64,000 bases of DNA from a virus. The position numbers and the translations under genes were made by a program. Position 1 is the stretch's first letter, and each line of letters begins with the position of its first letter. Location of the stretch: positions 1 to 64,000 of the IMG/VR virus record IMGVR_UViG_3300035211_000053. One strand, given 5' to 3'. This document shows, one piece after another, positions 22,464-31,109 of the stretch. The notes below the pieces were generated by a model. That model was not told the origin of the DNA, ran no database searches, and saw nothing but the letters and a program-made list of their open reading frames with translations.

Positions 22464-24735
22464 TGATCGGTGAGTTTCTTCGCGGCGAGTCGGGGCTCGG
22501 CGTGCCGGCGCCGCCGGCTCCCTTGAGATCCTTGGCAGCATCCTTCAGCTCCGCTGCGGCTTCCTTCTGGGCATTCATTGCCTCCTGAGCTGTCTGCTTT
22601 TGCAGATCCGCCGAGGCTTTCAGCATTGCGTCAATCCGCGCAAGGTCGTCCATAGCAGAGACGCGCTCAGCGGTACTCGGACCTTCCTTCGGGTTTCCGA
22701 CAATCCGATCCCACCACGTCTGATTGTTGTCGACAGGTGCGTTGATGACGCCGAGCACCTTCTCACGTTCGCCCTTAAGCCGAGCTTCCGTCTCTGGGCT
22801 GAGTTCTTGCCCGAACCTTTGACGCTCGACATTCGCAGCGCTAATCGCTTCGCCGGTAGCTGCGGTGGCCAGAGCTGCGGCCGTCTGCTCCTTTTCCTTC
22901 TTGTCGAAGTACCAGTTGATGATCGCCTTGGTGATCTCAAAGGACGCCATCCCCACCGTGATTGCAGCCCCAGCCTTCCCCAGCTTTGTCTGTAGAGCAG
23001 CATCGAAGGCTCTTGCGCTCACCTTCCCGACGATACCGGAAACCAAGTCCTTGGCCACCAGTGCTCCAACGATAGAACCCATGCCGGCAAGCGGATTACC
23101 CGCGAAGAAAGAAGCGAAGCTGGCCATGGCCTCTGCTGCGTCACCTGCGGCAGGGATCAAACCCTCCAGCTTGGGCACGATGTCAGTCAACGCCGGAAGC
23201 AGCTTGGATCCGACTTCCGCGTTGAACCTCTCAACGTTGCTAGCCAGACGCTTGTCCATGTCCTGCCGGCGAAAACCGGCAGACGTGGTGATCTCCTCGC
23301 GGGACATGTCTGCGTTGTAGATGCGGTTGAACACCGCTTCCATTGCAGCCATGCCGGCTTCAACGTCTTTGAGACCACCTCCCTTGACAAATCCTTGCTG
23401 GAACACCTCCGCCGTCTTCTGCGCACGGATACCGAAAAGCTTCCCCATCTTTGGGAGGCTGCCCTTCGTGGTTTTCATGATGTCCCGCATGATGGCCAGC
23501 GGGTCCCGAAGCTCGGTAGCGCTTTCGTCTGTGAAGTAGGAGACCCCGTGCACTGTGCCCTGAGCACGTTGCATTTTCGCGAAGCGGGCCTGGTTTTGGA
23601 TCAGGTCGTCACGGAACCGCTTGATCGAAGTCATGGCCTCTTCGGGACTCGACGCGCCGCCGGCAATGGCGAGCTGTGCAGCCCCAGCCATGGACTTGGC
23701 CAGGTGCACGACGTCACCCTCGAAACCATTCGTGGCCGACATGACCTTGCCCATCTGAGTCGCTAGGTCTGCAAATTCAATCGACCCGACCTTGGCTTGG
23801 CCTGCCATGGCAGCCATGATGTCCATGGTCTGCTTCATAGACTCGGTGGGGTCTGCCCCGGGCCGAGCCATGAGGTTTTGCGCGATCTGACCAGCTGTAC
23901 GCCCGACGTCCTCGATCGCTGCACCAGTGGCATCAGTGATGTCAGCCATGAACGGGGCAAGCTGCTGCCCCATCTTCAGGTTACCGCTGATGGCGGTGAA
24001 ATTGGACAGCGCCTGGATAACGCCAGTCGCACCGAGTCCAGACGAAGCACCCAGCGAGCGTGATTGCTTCATCACGTCGGCCCGGATTTGCTCCCTGGTC
24101 CGCTGCTCCCCCGGTGTACCAAGCGCCTTGTTTGCCAGAATCGAGGACTGCGCCTCGACTGACATCTGGTTGCGGATCGCACCGGCCGCGGCGAACCCGC
24201 CGCCGAGTGCTAGGAGCCCGGTACCGAACCGGCCCACCGTGCCCAAGGCGTTACCGGTCGACCGGAGCAGCGTGCCCCCAAGTCCAGCAGTAGGCCTTGG
24301 GGCCGGCAGTCTGGCCTGCGTTATTGCTCGAGCCTGGCGATTCCGCTCCCGGTCGATGTTGCGCATCTTAGCACGGTGACGCCCATCCTCGGCCGCACGC
24401 TCTCGGCTAGCGGCATCCCCAATCACCCGAGCCCGCCGCCGCCCCTCGGCGTCGATGTCCCGGAGCCGTCGCTGATGCCCCGCACGCTCCGCCACAGAGC
24501 CCGCTGCGCCCTGGGCCTGCCCGGGTAGCCTCCCCGCCATCGGCGCGCCAGGAGCCCGCCCAGAGCGCTCAGCGGCCAGCATCCCCCGCTTGACCTGAGC
24601 CAGCGTGCGCGCCCAGGTCCGTGTGTATCGGTTGGCCGACCGTGTTGCCGAGGCCGCCTGCTCCTGCTCCACCGATCTGAGGACGCGACGGAGCTGCCCG
24701 AGGCCCGTGGCTTGGATGTCGTATTGGAGGCGCAT
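22450..24735 (-). CDS. tape measure protein
   Basis: 761 aa, the longest frame in the tail cluster and placed between tail chaperone-like genes and the hub. It has a highly charged helical N-terminus, a Gly/Ala hydrophobic block (LLALGGGFAAAGAIRNQM, about 170-190), a conserved-looking globular middle with GVSYFTDESATELRDPLAI, and more hydrophobic spans (GSIVGALVAKDLVSGIVGK). This is typical of short phage tape measures, which set tail length. At about 0.15 nm per residue it would suit a tail a little over 100 nm long. Confidence 0.85.
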   Translation of the reverse strand: MRLQYDIQATGLGQLRRVLRSVEQEQAASATRSANRYTRTWARTLAQVKRGMLAAERSGRAPGAPMAGRLPGQAQGAAGSVAERAGHQRRLRDIDAEGRRRARVIGDAASRERAAEDGRHRAKMRNIDRERNRQARAITQARLPAPRPTAGLGGTLLRSTGNALGTVGRFGTGLLALGGGFAAAGAIRNQMSVEAQSSILANKALGTPGEQRTREQIRADVMKQSRSLGASSGLGATGVIQALSNFTAISGNLKMGQQLAPFMADITDATGAAIEDVGRTAGQIAQNLMARPGADPTESMKQTMDIMAAMAGQAKVGSIEFADLATQMGKVMSATNGFEGDVVHLAKSMAGAAQLAIAGGASSPEEAMTSIKRFRDDLIQNQARFAKMQRAQGTVHGVSYFTDESATELRDPLAIMRDIMKTTKGSLPKMGKLFGIRAQKTAEVFQQGFVKGGGLKDVEAGMAAMEAVFNRIYNADMSREEITTSAGFRRQDMDKRLASNVERFNAEVGSKLLPALTDIVPKLEGLIPAAGDAAEAMASFASFFAGNPLAGMGSIVGALVAKDLVSGIVGKVSARAFDAALQTKLGKAGAAITVGMASFEITKAIINWYFDKKEKEQTAAALATAATGEAISAANVERQRFGQELSPETEARLKGEREKVLGVINAPVDNNQTWWDRIVGNPKEGPSTAERVSAMDDLARIDAMLKASADLQKQTAQEAMNAQKEAAAELKDAAKDLKGAGGAGTPSPDSPRRNSPIINRG

Positions 24736-24866
24736 CAGAGAATGAGAACAACTAGGGCCGCGTCAACGCACAATGATGCCAACGAGTATGCTGCCAGCAG
24801 CAGAGACACCCGGAGCCAGAGCCTATCGCGTAGGCTAAGCCTCAGGTCGATGGTTTCGTGGTTCAC
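24735..24866 (-). CDS. 43-aa membrane peptide upstream of the tape measure
   Basis: GTG 24866 to TGA 24735, directly followed by the tape-measure ATG (TGATG). A basic N-terminal part (RLSLRDRLWLR) precedes a hydrophobic stretch (VSLLLAAYSLASLCVDAALV). It is too short for most gene finders. The translational coupling supports expression; function unknown. Confidence 0.45.
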   Translation of the reverse strand: MNHETIDLRLSLRDRLWLRVSLLLAAYSLASLCVDAALVVLIL

Positions 24867-24868
24867 AG

Positions 24869-25030
24869 TCAGCGGTACCGAATGAAGCCCTGCTTCTCGC
24901 CGTAGTCGAGCAGGATCCTGAGCTTTTCGAATGGATTGGTCACACCGGACAAGCGTCGTTCAATCTCGGCACGCATCTGGAGAGCCGTGCGCCGCTCCGC
25001 TCGGTGGTCCGCGACGGTGGCCGCCCCATC
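24869..25030 (-). CDS. tail chaperone-type extension without its own start codon
   Basis: A 53-codon frame continues in the +1 frame from the TGA that ends the 74-aa gene at 25029. It reads DGAATVADHRAERRTALQM, then RAEIERRLSGVTNPFEKLRI and LLDYGEKQGFIRYR. The TNPFEKLRILLDYG end resembles the second half of tail assembly chaperones. The only ATG is at 24976, without a ribosome-binding site. It may be made by a +1 shift at GAC-TGA-T or by weak internal initiation. Confidence 0.4.
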   Translation of the reverse strand, partial: DGAATVADHRAERRTALQMRAEIERRLSGVTNPFEKLRILLDYGEKQGFIRYR

Positions 25031-25253
25031 AGTCCTCTGTTTCCCAGTTGGCCATGGCTTGGCACTCTTCGCCGTACTCAGACCATACGTGCAGGTCTTC
25101 AGCGTCAAGAGGGTTGAGCTTCTCTTGATGGCCAAGGGTACAGGAGACCGTGGCCCCGCTGAACTCATCGAGGCCCCGGTCATAGAAAGCCGGTTCGTAT
25201 GCTAGATGCTTACACAAAAGACAATTTCCGGCACGGCACACGGGGTTGGTCAT
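25029..25253 (-). CDS. small cysteine-containing tail region protein
   Basis: 74 aa, ATGA overlap with the preceding chaperone-like gene. The cysteines, CRAGNCLLCKH near the start and CTLGHQEKLN in the middle, could bind zinc. The C-terminus is acidic (VWSEYGEECQAMANWETED). Its stop codon is followed by an open +1 frame. It occupies the place of the second tail assembly chaperone gene. Confidence 0.55.
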   Translation of the reverse strand: MTNPVCRAGNCLLCKHLAYEPAFYDRGLDEFSGATVSCTLGHQEKLNPLDAEDLHVWSEYGEECQAMANWETED

Positions 25254-26050
25254 TTCTTGCCTCCCTTGGCCCTCTGTCTGATCTTCTTACCGCGCTCCAG
25301 CGCTTCCGATTGCGTCAAGAGCTTGTCGGTTGGCAGCTCCTGTCCGTCTTCGGTCGATCGCGCGGATGGCAACTCGGTAAAGGAGCCAGTGCCAGTCGCT
25401 GAGCTCGTCTGGTCGGACTCGGAAGAATCGGGCAACGTCGAGACAGGACGCCCCACTTCGTCCCGTAACGACTTGACCTCCCGGGCCAACGACAGCAAAA
25501 GGATGGCCCAGTGACTCGAGTCCAGACGCGATAAAAAATACTCACCCAGCAGCCTGTCTGATAGCCAGGCAGTCCACTGGTCGATTTCGTCTTCGGTGAA
25601 GCCTTCGATCTGCCCGTACTTGGCGCGGACAATCGCACACATGTTGAGCACCTGTGCGATCTCTGGCTCTGTGAAGCTCGACCGCAGATGCTCCGGGCTC
25701 GTGAACATCCTGAGGTAGCAGCGTGTCCCGTCGCGGCGCTCATGCTCGTCGACATGGACGAGGGAGCGCCACACTACCTCGACCGCCTTGGCCTCTTCGT
25801 AGATGTCGCGATGCTCGCCAGGTACCTCGCCGAGTTGCTTTGCATACCGCTGCGCCGCCGCCAATGCCTCGTGGGTCTCGGTGAGCCGCAGCAGCTTGAC
25901 ACGTACCTTCCGCTTGACCACCTCAGGTTCTTGACCGAACTTAGGCGGTTCCCAGCGCTCAAAAACGAAAACCTCGGAGGGGGCCGGCGCCATGAACGCG
26001 CGGACCGCCTCCGAGGGCTCGGCTGTGGGTGCTTTTTTATTGTCCGACAT
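25250..26050 (-). CDS. tail assembly chaperone-like protein
   Basis: 266 aa, located between the tail tube and tape-measure genes, as expected of tail chaperones. An N-terminal beta part (EVFVFERWEPPKFGQEPEVV) precedes a helical domain (IAQVLNMCAIVRAKYGQIEG, DEIDQWTAWLSDRLLGEYF). The C-terminal 70 residues are Ser/Thr-rich and disordered with a basic end. It would coat the tape measure during tail assembly. Assignment rests mainly on synteny. Confidence 0.55.
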   Translation of the reverse strand: MSDNKKAPTAEPSEAVRAFMAPAPSEVFVFERWEPPKFGQEPEVVKRKVRVKLLRLTETHEALAAAQRYAKQLGEVPGEHRDIYEEAKAVEVVWRSLVHVDEHERRDGTRCYLRMFTSPEHLRSSFTEPEIAQVLNMCAIVRAKYGQIEGFTEDEIDQWTAWLSDRLLGEYFLSRLDSSHWAILLLSLAREVKSLRDEVGRPVSTLPDSSESDQTSSATGTGSFTELPSARSTEDGQELPTDKLLTQSEALERGKKIRQRAKGGKK

Positions 26051-26084
26051 GGTGCCTCCTACCAGTCAGCTTGTGAGGGCTGGC

Positions 26085-26453
26085 TTATTGCAGTTTCTGG
26101 ATCTCTCCCATGAACGTGGCGGTCGCTTCCGTGCTGGCATTCGTCGACTGGCTGATGCCCGCAGTGTCGAAGTAGCCCTGCGTGATGAGCGACTTGGTGC
26201 CGAGCGGAATTTGGATCTCGTGGTAGCTCCCCTCCGCGACGTAGTCGAAGAGCGGGACCTCCAGCCCTCCGATTTCGACAGCCCAGTTGGCGGTGATTTG
26301 GACGTCACCGCTGCCTGGCGTCTTGCCCGCGAAACCCTCCAGGGTGTCGACTCGCTGGTTGCCGCCATTCATTGTGGCTTGCCACTGGGTGGCCTTGACC
26401 TGGAAGACGCCGTCAATCAGGCCCTTTAGAGCCAGATGGTCTTTGAGTGCCAT
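26085..26453 (-). CDS. tail tube protein
   Basis: 122 aa, directly after the sheath gene. It shows the tube-protein pattern: a long first beta region with AFAGKTPGSGDVQITANW-like strands (here GFAGKTPGSGDVQITANWAV), FDYVAEGSYHEIQIPLGT, and a C-terminal strand ending ATFMGEIQKL. It would polymerise into the rigid inner tube of the contractile tail. Length and gene order match other myoviruses. Confidence 0.8.
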   Translation of the reverse strand: MALKDHLALKGLIDGVFQVKATQWQATMNGGNQRVDTLEGFAGKTPGSGDVQITANWAVEIGGLEVPLFDYVAEGSYHEIQIPLGTKSLITQGYFDTAGISQSTNASTEATATFMGEIQKLQ

Positions 26454-26469
26454 GGATCAGAGTCCTCCG

Positions 26470-28032
26470 TCAGCTCGGGGTTGTCTCGGCGAGCAGCCAG
26501 CTCACCTGATGTCGTTGGTCGCAGGTGCGTCCAGAGCTGCTGGCCTGCAGCCGGCTCGCGTTGTCCTCGTCGATGATGACGTCGGTCGCTTCCGTCCACT
26601 CGTTGATCCGTTGGATCTTCCCGGCGTTGTACGCTGGAGTCAGGACGTTTGCCACGAGCCAGCTCTTGTAGCGGCTCGGCGTCACTGTGCGGGTCGGGAG
26701 CTTCTGGTTGGTGTTGATTGTAACGCCATCGGCCAGGTACTCGTCGTCCCGCAAGTGGAAGTTCGCGTAGGTCAACTGGTCGCGAATGATCCACTGGTCG
26801 GCCATCTCGTCCAGCACACTGACACGGTGCGATTCCGTGGCGCGGAAGTCGTCGATGGTGCCGGCGGCGTTCTTGGACCGGGTCGTGACATGCATGGTCA
26901 ACGCGGACCTGGCCTGATTCGACTCGATGCAGCAGATCCCGTCCGTCACAGCATCGTTCTTGTCGTCGGCGTCGGGCCAGTCCGCATTCGCGTATGCCGG
27001 CCGGATGAACCAGTCGGCGCCGCTGTAGCCGTCGAAGTTGTAGTGGCTCTCGACCGCCTCCCGCTTCTGCGTGATGGCCATGAGATTGCCTGCCAACGAC
27101 GCAGGGTCGTGGTCCGAGTTTTTCTGCCACGCCAAGTGGAAACGCTCGCTGTTGAGCGCGACCGCGATCGTCGCCGTTGCGGCCAGCGTGCCCACGGCGC
27201 CGCCAAACCCACGAGACCGAAGCCCAGGATTCGGATCGCTCTTGGTGGCGATGTGCGCCAGCGCGCTGACCAGGTCGGCCTGGACCGGACTGGTGAAGCA
27301 CATGTAGTAGCGCCGCGTCGCGGTGTAGGTGGCCAGGGCAGCCACCAGCAGCGAATTCTCGGTGGTCGCGCCGTCGGCCGCCACGACGTTGCCGCCGCCG
27401 GCCGTCCCGATAGTGGCCGCAGAAGCCGTGCAGCCAACACCTTGCCCGGGAGTCACGCTGATGACGCGCATCCGGTAGATGCCGTTCTGTGAGGCACCTG
27501 CCACGGGAGCTGTCCCCGTCACCGTGCCAGCTGCGTTGCTCCAGGTCGCCGGAGCATGCGCGATGCCGTTGAGCTTCGCCTCTACGAGGTCCCCGATCGC
27601 GGTGGCGCTGTCGCCAGACACGAAGTTTACCGACGTCACAGTGTCGTGGAACTGGAAGACGATTTGCCCGCTACCCGTCGCCGGCCCAGTGACGACGAAC
27701 TCGCCAGTGGCAGACGTGGCACCACCCCCGGAACTCGGTGCATGGGCGAGGTACCACAGATTCCGGCATCCTGCCTTGAGCGCCATGCGCAGCGCTTGAT
27801 ACGCTGGACCGCGTACGCCGGCGTAGGTATCGGCGTCGCTCTCGGTGCGGATCCGGTACTCGGTGTTGGCCACGGTGCCAGCGGATGCTGCCGCGGCAGT
27901 GAACGGGCCCACCACGACTGCTTCGCGAAACGCGGCCGCTGCGCTGGACTGACCCTGCCCAAGCAGCACCTCAACGGCGCTAAACGGGGCCCTGTAGCTG
28001 GACGGGTATCCGGTAATGTCGAAGCCAGCCAT
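26470..28032 (-). CDS. contractile tail sheath protein
   Basis: 520 aa. The N-terminus MAGFDITGYPSSYRAPF, the middle TRRYYMCFTSPVQADLVSAL and the C-terminal RDQLTYANFHLRDDEYLADG with VIIDEDNASRLQASSSGR follow the Mu-type/T4-type sheath arrangement, in which the C-terminal domain carries the linking strands. An inserted beta domain about residues 100-200 decorates the outside. It is followed by the tube gene, and the pair defines the phage as a myovirus. Confidence 0.85.
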   Translation of the reverse strand: MAGFDITGYPSSYRAPFSAVEVLLGQGQSSAAAAFREAVVVGPFTAAAASAGTVANTEYRIRTESDADTYAGVRGPAYQALRMALKAGCRNLWYLAHAPSSGGGATSATGEFVVTGPATGSGQIVFQFHDTVTSVNFVSGDSATAIGDLVEAKLNGIAHAPATWSNAAGTVTGTAPVAGASQNGIYRMRVISVTPGQGVGCTASAATIGTAGGGNVVAADGATTENSLLVAALATYTATRRYYMCFTSPVQADLVSALAHIATKSDPNPGLRSRGFGGAVGTLAATATIAVALNSERFHLAWQKNSDHDPASLAGNLMAITQKREAVESHYNFDGYSGADWFIRPAYANADWPDADDKNDAVTDGICCIESNQARSALTMHVTTRSKNAAGTIDDFRATESHRVSVLDEMADQWIIRDQLTYANFHLRDDEYLADGVTINTNQKLPTRTVTPSRYKSWLVANVLTPAYNAGKIQRINEWTEATDVIIDEDNASRLQASSSGRTCDQRHQVSWLLAETTPS

Positions 28033-28361
28033 CAGCTGTTCACCTCATGCTTGGCGCCCTTGGGCGAGACCTTGGGTTGTACGGGAGGAGATCCGTGGAA
28101 AGGCACACCGCACGCTCGAGCAGTCTCGGCGTCGGCGGGGATGAGCGGTGGGTCCTGTGCGTCGACGATGAATCTCCGCAGGATCCTCTGGCCCTCCCTG
28201 GAGGTCGATTCGATCTCCGTTGGAGTCTCCAGGATTTCGTTGCGGATTTCCGTGCCGACTACCCGGACCTTGCGGCCCACGTAGCGCGGCATATCGCCGG
28301 CGACACTCGGCCCCGGCAGCCTGCAAAGATGGCCGGGCTTCGCGAAAAATCTGAGCTTCAT
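28032..28361 (-). CDS. neck/tail region small protein
   Basis: 109 aa from ATG 28361, which follows GAGGCACAG. Mostly basic and beta-rich (MKLRFFAKPGHLCRLPG, MPRYVGRKVRVVGTEIRN), with a Pro-rich C-terminal tail. It lies between the HK97-gp10-like gene and the sheath. No clear family; probably a tail completion or sheath-adaptor protein. Confidence 0.5.
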   Translation of the reverse strand: MKLRFFAKPGHLCRLPGPSVAGDMPRYVGRKVRVVGTEIRNEILETPTEIESTSREGQRILRRFIVDAQDPPLIPADAETARACGVPFHGSPPVQPKVSPKGAKHEVNS

Positions 28362-28390
28362 CTGTGCCTCGTTTGGGGCGACTGCCCCGG

Positions 28391-28849
28391 CTAGAATCGT
28401 GCTGCTAGCTCCGCCATGCGGCGGGCCAGGTAGTCTCCACCGACTCGGTGGGATGAGCGCCAAGCGCGGTAGGCGAACTTGTAGGGGCGGTTCCCGGGAT
28501 GGTTGACCTTGGCGAAGAACCTCAGCTCACCGTGCCACACGAACCGCAGTGCTCGAGCTCGCCTCGGGCGAATGATGTGTGGCCGCGCCCCCTTGTCGAT
28601 GGGGTTGGCGTAGGAGACATCGTTGTAGAGCTTCAGAAGCCGGCCGCTCGATAGGCGCCTGACCTGGTACTTCTGACCGCGCTGCAGTCGCCCGGTGCGC
28701 GGCTTGAATGCCGGGTATCTCTGGACGTGGTCGATCGAGTGCTTGCCTGCTACGTGGAGCGTCTCATCCAGCATCCGCTCGCATTCGGCAAGGAAGTGCT
28801 CGTGGCCACGGCGTACCTCTGCCTGGTTGACCAGCTTTAGCCCGAACAC
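28391..28849 (-). CDS. HK97 gp10-like neck/tail completion protein
   Basis: 152 aa from GTG 28849. A helical N-terminus (HEHFLAECERMLDETLHVAG) is followed by YPAFKPRTGRLQRG, LKLYNDVSYANPIDKGARPH and FAKVNHPGNRPYKFAYRAW. The Y-A-x-x-I-D-x-G-x-R-P motif and the following HPGxR are characteristic of HK97 gp10-like proteins. It joins head and tail. Confidence 0.7.
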   Translation of the reverse strand: MFGLKLVNQAEVRRGHEHFLAECERMLDETLHVAGKHSIDHVQRYPAFKPRTGRLQRGQKYQVRRLSSGRLLKLYNDVSYANPIDKGARPHIIRPRRARALRFVWHGELRFFAKVNHPGNRPYKFAYRAWRSSHRVGGDYLARRMAELAARF

Positions 28850-28954
28850 TCAGGACGCCAAACCTTCAATGAACAGCAGGATGTTGACCAGGTAGCCGAC
28901 GAACAGCAAGATCCACAGGGCGGCGCGCCAGACGCTCAGCTCACCAGTGACCAC
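28850..28954 (-). CDS. 34-aa single-span membrane peptide
   Basis: GTG 28954 overlaps the stop of the previous gene (TAGTG). The product has one membrane span (AALWILLFVGYLVNILLFI). The stop TGA is followed directly by the GTG of the gp10-like gene. A membrane peptide inside the neck genes is unusual; function unknown. Confidence 0.45.
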   Translation of the reverse strand: MVTGELSVWRAALWILLFVGYLVNILLFIEGLAS

Positions 28955-29498
28955 TAAAGCGCGCCCCAGTACCAGTAGACCAAATTCTTCTCTCTGACGC
29001 AGTCGGAGCCGATGAAGTACCACGGGCCCCCGGTCGCCGGGGATTGTGGTGTAGGAGGCGGCTCATCTATGGCTCCCTCGGTGGTGGCGTAGGACGAGAA
29101 CGCGACGGGCATGAGCAACATGCGCCCTGTCGCCGCGTCCACTGTAAACGATCTCAGCTTCCCATCGGTGTCGACGCCGGCCATCATGGCGGCACCTACC
29201 GGAGCTTCAGCGCCCAACTCGTCGATTGTCGGGTCACCGGCTCCAGTGACGAGCACCGTACGGGTATCATAGCGCGCGTTGGAGCTTGCCTTGTAATTGT
29301 CCTCGAAGTCCTGAGCCTCTGGTGTGCCTTTCGGCAGAAGGATCCAGTATCGCTCCGTGTCGGCGGCTCGGATGTTCGTAGTGAACCGGGGAACTCACCG
29401 TAGTTCAGCGCCAATCCCTTTTTTACAACCGTAATCTGCTTGAATTCTTCCCAGTCGGGCACATGAATCATGGCCGGCTGTGCAGGGATGTACGTCAT
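28954..29498 (-). CDS. neck/tail protein interrupted by a frame change at a C4 tract
   Basis: The frame from ATG 29498 (MTYIPAQPAMIHVPDWEEFK, up to ALNYGEFP) stops being protein-like at about 29390. The -1 frame then continues coherently with FTTNIRAADTERYWILLPKG and TVLVTGAGDPTIDELGAEA to TAG 28954. A -1 step at CCCC (29388-29391) would give one protein of about 181 aa. Cause: a programmed slip, a real mutation or a sequence error. No family was recognised; it sits between neck genes. Confidence 0.5.
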
Positions 29499-29532
29499 TC
29501 CCCACCTCGCACTTCTACCTATCTGTGTCGTC

Positions 29533-30600
29533 TCACACCAGAGTCCACTTGACCCCATTGTAAACGGTGGTAACGGACTCGTAGTTGGCGTTCATCACGA
29601 ACGTCGCTGCCCCATTGATCAGCTTCCCGTTGCCATCGATCGTGATGTTGTAGGTCAGCGCTTGCCCGTCGGCATCGATGACGTTGACCAGTTGTCCATG
29701 GGTTGGGGAAAGCGGCAGCGTGATCGTCACCGCAGCGGTGTTCCCGGTGACAGCAACCTGCAGGCTACGTCCGTCAATTGGGGTGCTCGCGGATACGTTG
29801 ATCAGCATTTCGAATTCTTGCCAGACGTAGGAGTTTTGCTCGAGCAGATCGTCAATCAAGGCGTTGCTCTCGTCCGGATCGTCCGCAATGACTGTGCCGG
29901 TCCCGAGCGATGCGTTGACGCCCTCGTAGTCGTTGCTGCGCGGGTCCCCATCCGTCGGAGACTCGATCTCGGTCGCCAGCACATCCAGGCTCACGGCCCA
30001 GTAGAGCGTCTCCTGGTCGGAGAACTTCGCCGGCCCTCGCCGGATGCTGTTCGGGGCTACCGTGCACTTCGACCAATTGGCCGTTCCTGCACCAGGCCCA
30101 AGCACCAGCTTAGGCTGCGTTGCGTGCCCTGGCGTAGTCGCGTAGGCCCGGTGACCACCACGGTCGATGACTAGCAGCATGACCTTCAGGGCCGCCGCCA
30201 GGAAGTCCAGCATCTTGCGCCGGTCCCCCGCCGTCAGCGGGCCCAGGATGTAGTCGACGGCGAATGTGCGAGTCAGCTGCCCCTGGCTGAGGTCCAGTTC
30301 TTCCCAGGATCCCTCCCCGGTCCAGTAGACGGCCAACAGCGGAAAGCTCTGCTCGGTCGTCTGCAGAATGTGCGGGTCAGGCTCGTCGGCCAGCGTGTCG
30401 GCTACCGGTGTGGTGCCTGCCAGGCTGCTGCTCGCCGCAGCGTCGGTCCACCGCGCTGCCAACTCGTCGTTGAGCGCCGCAGCCAGCAAGGCCAGCAGGA
30501 TGTCCCGCCCGGGCTCGAGGCTGGCAGCCGTGGTCTCGTCAGTGTCCGAGAGCGGGAATGCTGTGCCGCCGACTGTGCGGTAGAGGCTGTTGGCGGTCAT
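29533..30600 (-). CDS. neck/tail terminator-like protein with C-terminal fibre-type beta domain
   Basis: 355 aa. The N-terminal 240 residues are alpha/beta with DETTAASLEPGRDILLALLA, PLLAVYWTGEGSWEELDLSQ and a LGPLTAGDRRKMLDFLAAAL helix, like phage tail terminator or neck proteins. The last 75 residues (VNVIDADGQALTYNITIDG, KLINGAATFVMNANYESV, YNGVKWTLV) are a repeat domain usually found in fibres and decoration proteins. The fusion suggests a decorated collar. Coupled by ATGA to the next gene. Confidence 0.5.
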   Translation of the reverse strand: MTANSLYRTVGGTAFPLSDTDETTAASLEPGRDILLALLAAALNDELAARWTDAAASSSLAGTTPVADTLADEPDPHILQTTEQSFPLLAVYWTGEGSWEELDLSQGQLTRTFAVDYILGPLTAGDRRKMLDFLAAALKVMLLVIDRGGHRAYATTPGHATQPKLVLGPGAGTANWSKCTVAPNSIRRGPAKFSDQETLYWAVSLDVLATEIESPTDGDPRSNDYEGVNASLGTGTVIADDPDESNALIDDLLEQNSYVWQEFEMLINVSASTPIDGRSLQVAVTGNTAAVTITLPLSPTHGQLVNVIDADGQALTYNITIDGNGKLINGAATFVMNANYESVTTVYNGVKWTLV

Positions 30601-30851
30601 AGCTTAGCGATGTCCACTGGGTAGACCTTCACCACAGACACACGCGGGATCACGACAACGCCTGAGGCCTGGAGCGGAGGACCATCTCCAAGCTGCTGGG
30701 CAATGGTCAGCGACGATTTGGTTTTGTGGATCAACCACCCAGCGGTCAGCACTTTCACGTGCTCGCCAGGTTCAATGTCGTCAACCGCACGCCACGAAGG
30801 AACAGGCTGGACTGAGTCCACCCACTCCACAACCACAAGCTTGTACTTCAC
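30597..30851 (-). CDS. small beta-rich hypothetical protein
   Basis: 84 aa from GTG 30851, preceded by GGCAGGAGGCGGCC (strong ribosome-binding site). Reads as a five-strand barrel (KYKLVVVEWVDSVQ, GEHVKVLTAGWLIHKT, SGVVVIPRVSVVKVYPV). No family was recognised. It could be a neck accessory or a host-directed protein. Confidence 0.5.
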   Translation of the reverse strand: MKYKLVVVEWVDSVQPVPSWRAVDDIEPGEHVKVLTAGWLIHKTKSSLTIAQQLGDGPPLQASGVVVIPRVSVVKVYPVDIAKL

Positions 30852-30872
30852 GGCCGCCTCCTGCCGTTGTGC

Positions 30873-31109
30873 TCAGGCCTCCGAATCGTTGCGTGAGCAG
30901 AGAAACGTCACCATGCCCTGGGTGGCCTGCTGGTTCGTGGAATCCCAGGTAACCTTCCACCCGCCGTCTTCGTATGGCTCGAAGTCGAGCGGCGTTGGCT
31001 TTTCGACGCGGTCACCCTCGGCCAAGAGCCGCGGCGTCTCCCGCCAGGCCAGGCGGATTGCGGCGGCGCAGGCGCCAAGACGCACAACCAGGAGTCTCCA
31101 GTCCATCAT
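30873..31109 (-). CDS. small neck-region hypothetical protein
   Basis: 78 aa; start overlaps the previous stop (ATGATG). A hydrophobic N-terminal helix (WRLLVVRLGACAAAIRL) is followed by YEDGGWKVTWDSTNQQATQ. No family was recognised. Its position suggests a head-tail joining role. Confidence 0.5.
   Translation of the reverse strand: MMDWRLLVVRLGACAAAIRLAWRETPRLLAEGDRVEKPTPLDFEPYEDGGWKVTWDSTNQQATQGMVTFLCSRNDSEA

Noticed and set aside
26287-27492. Plus-strand 401-aa ORF opposite the sheath gene
   Set aside because: Long open antisense frame caused by high GC; the sheath frame has family motifs, this one has none.
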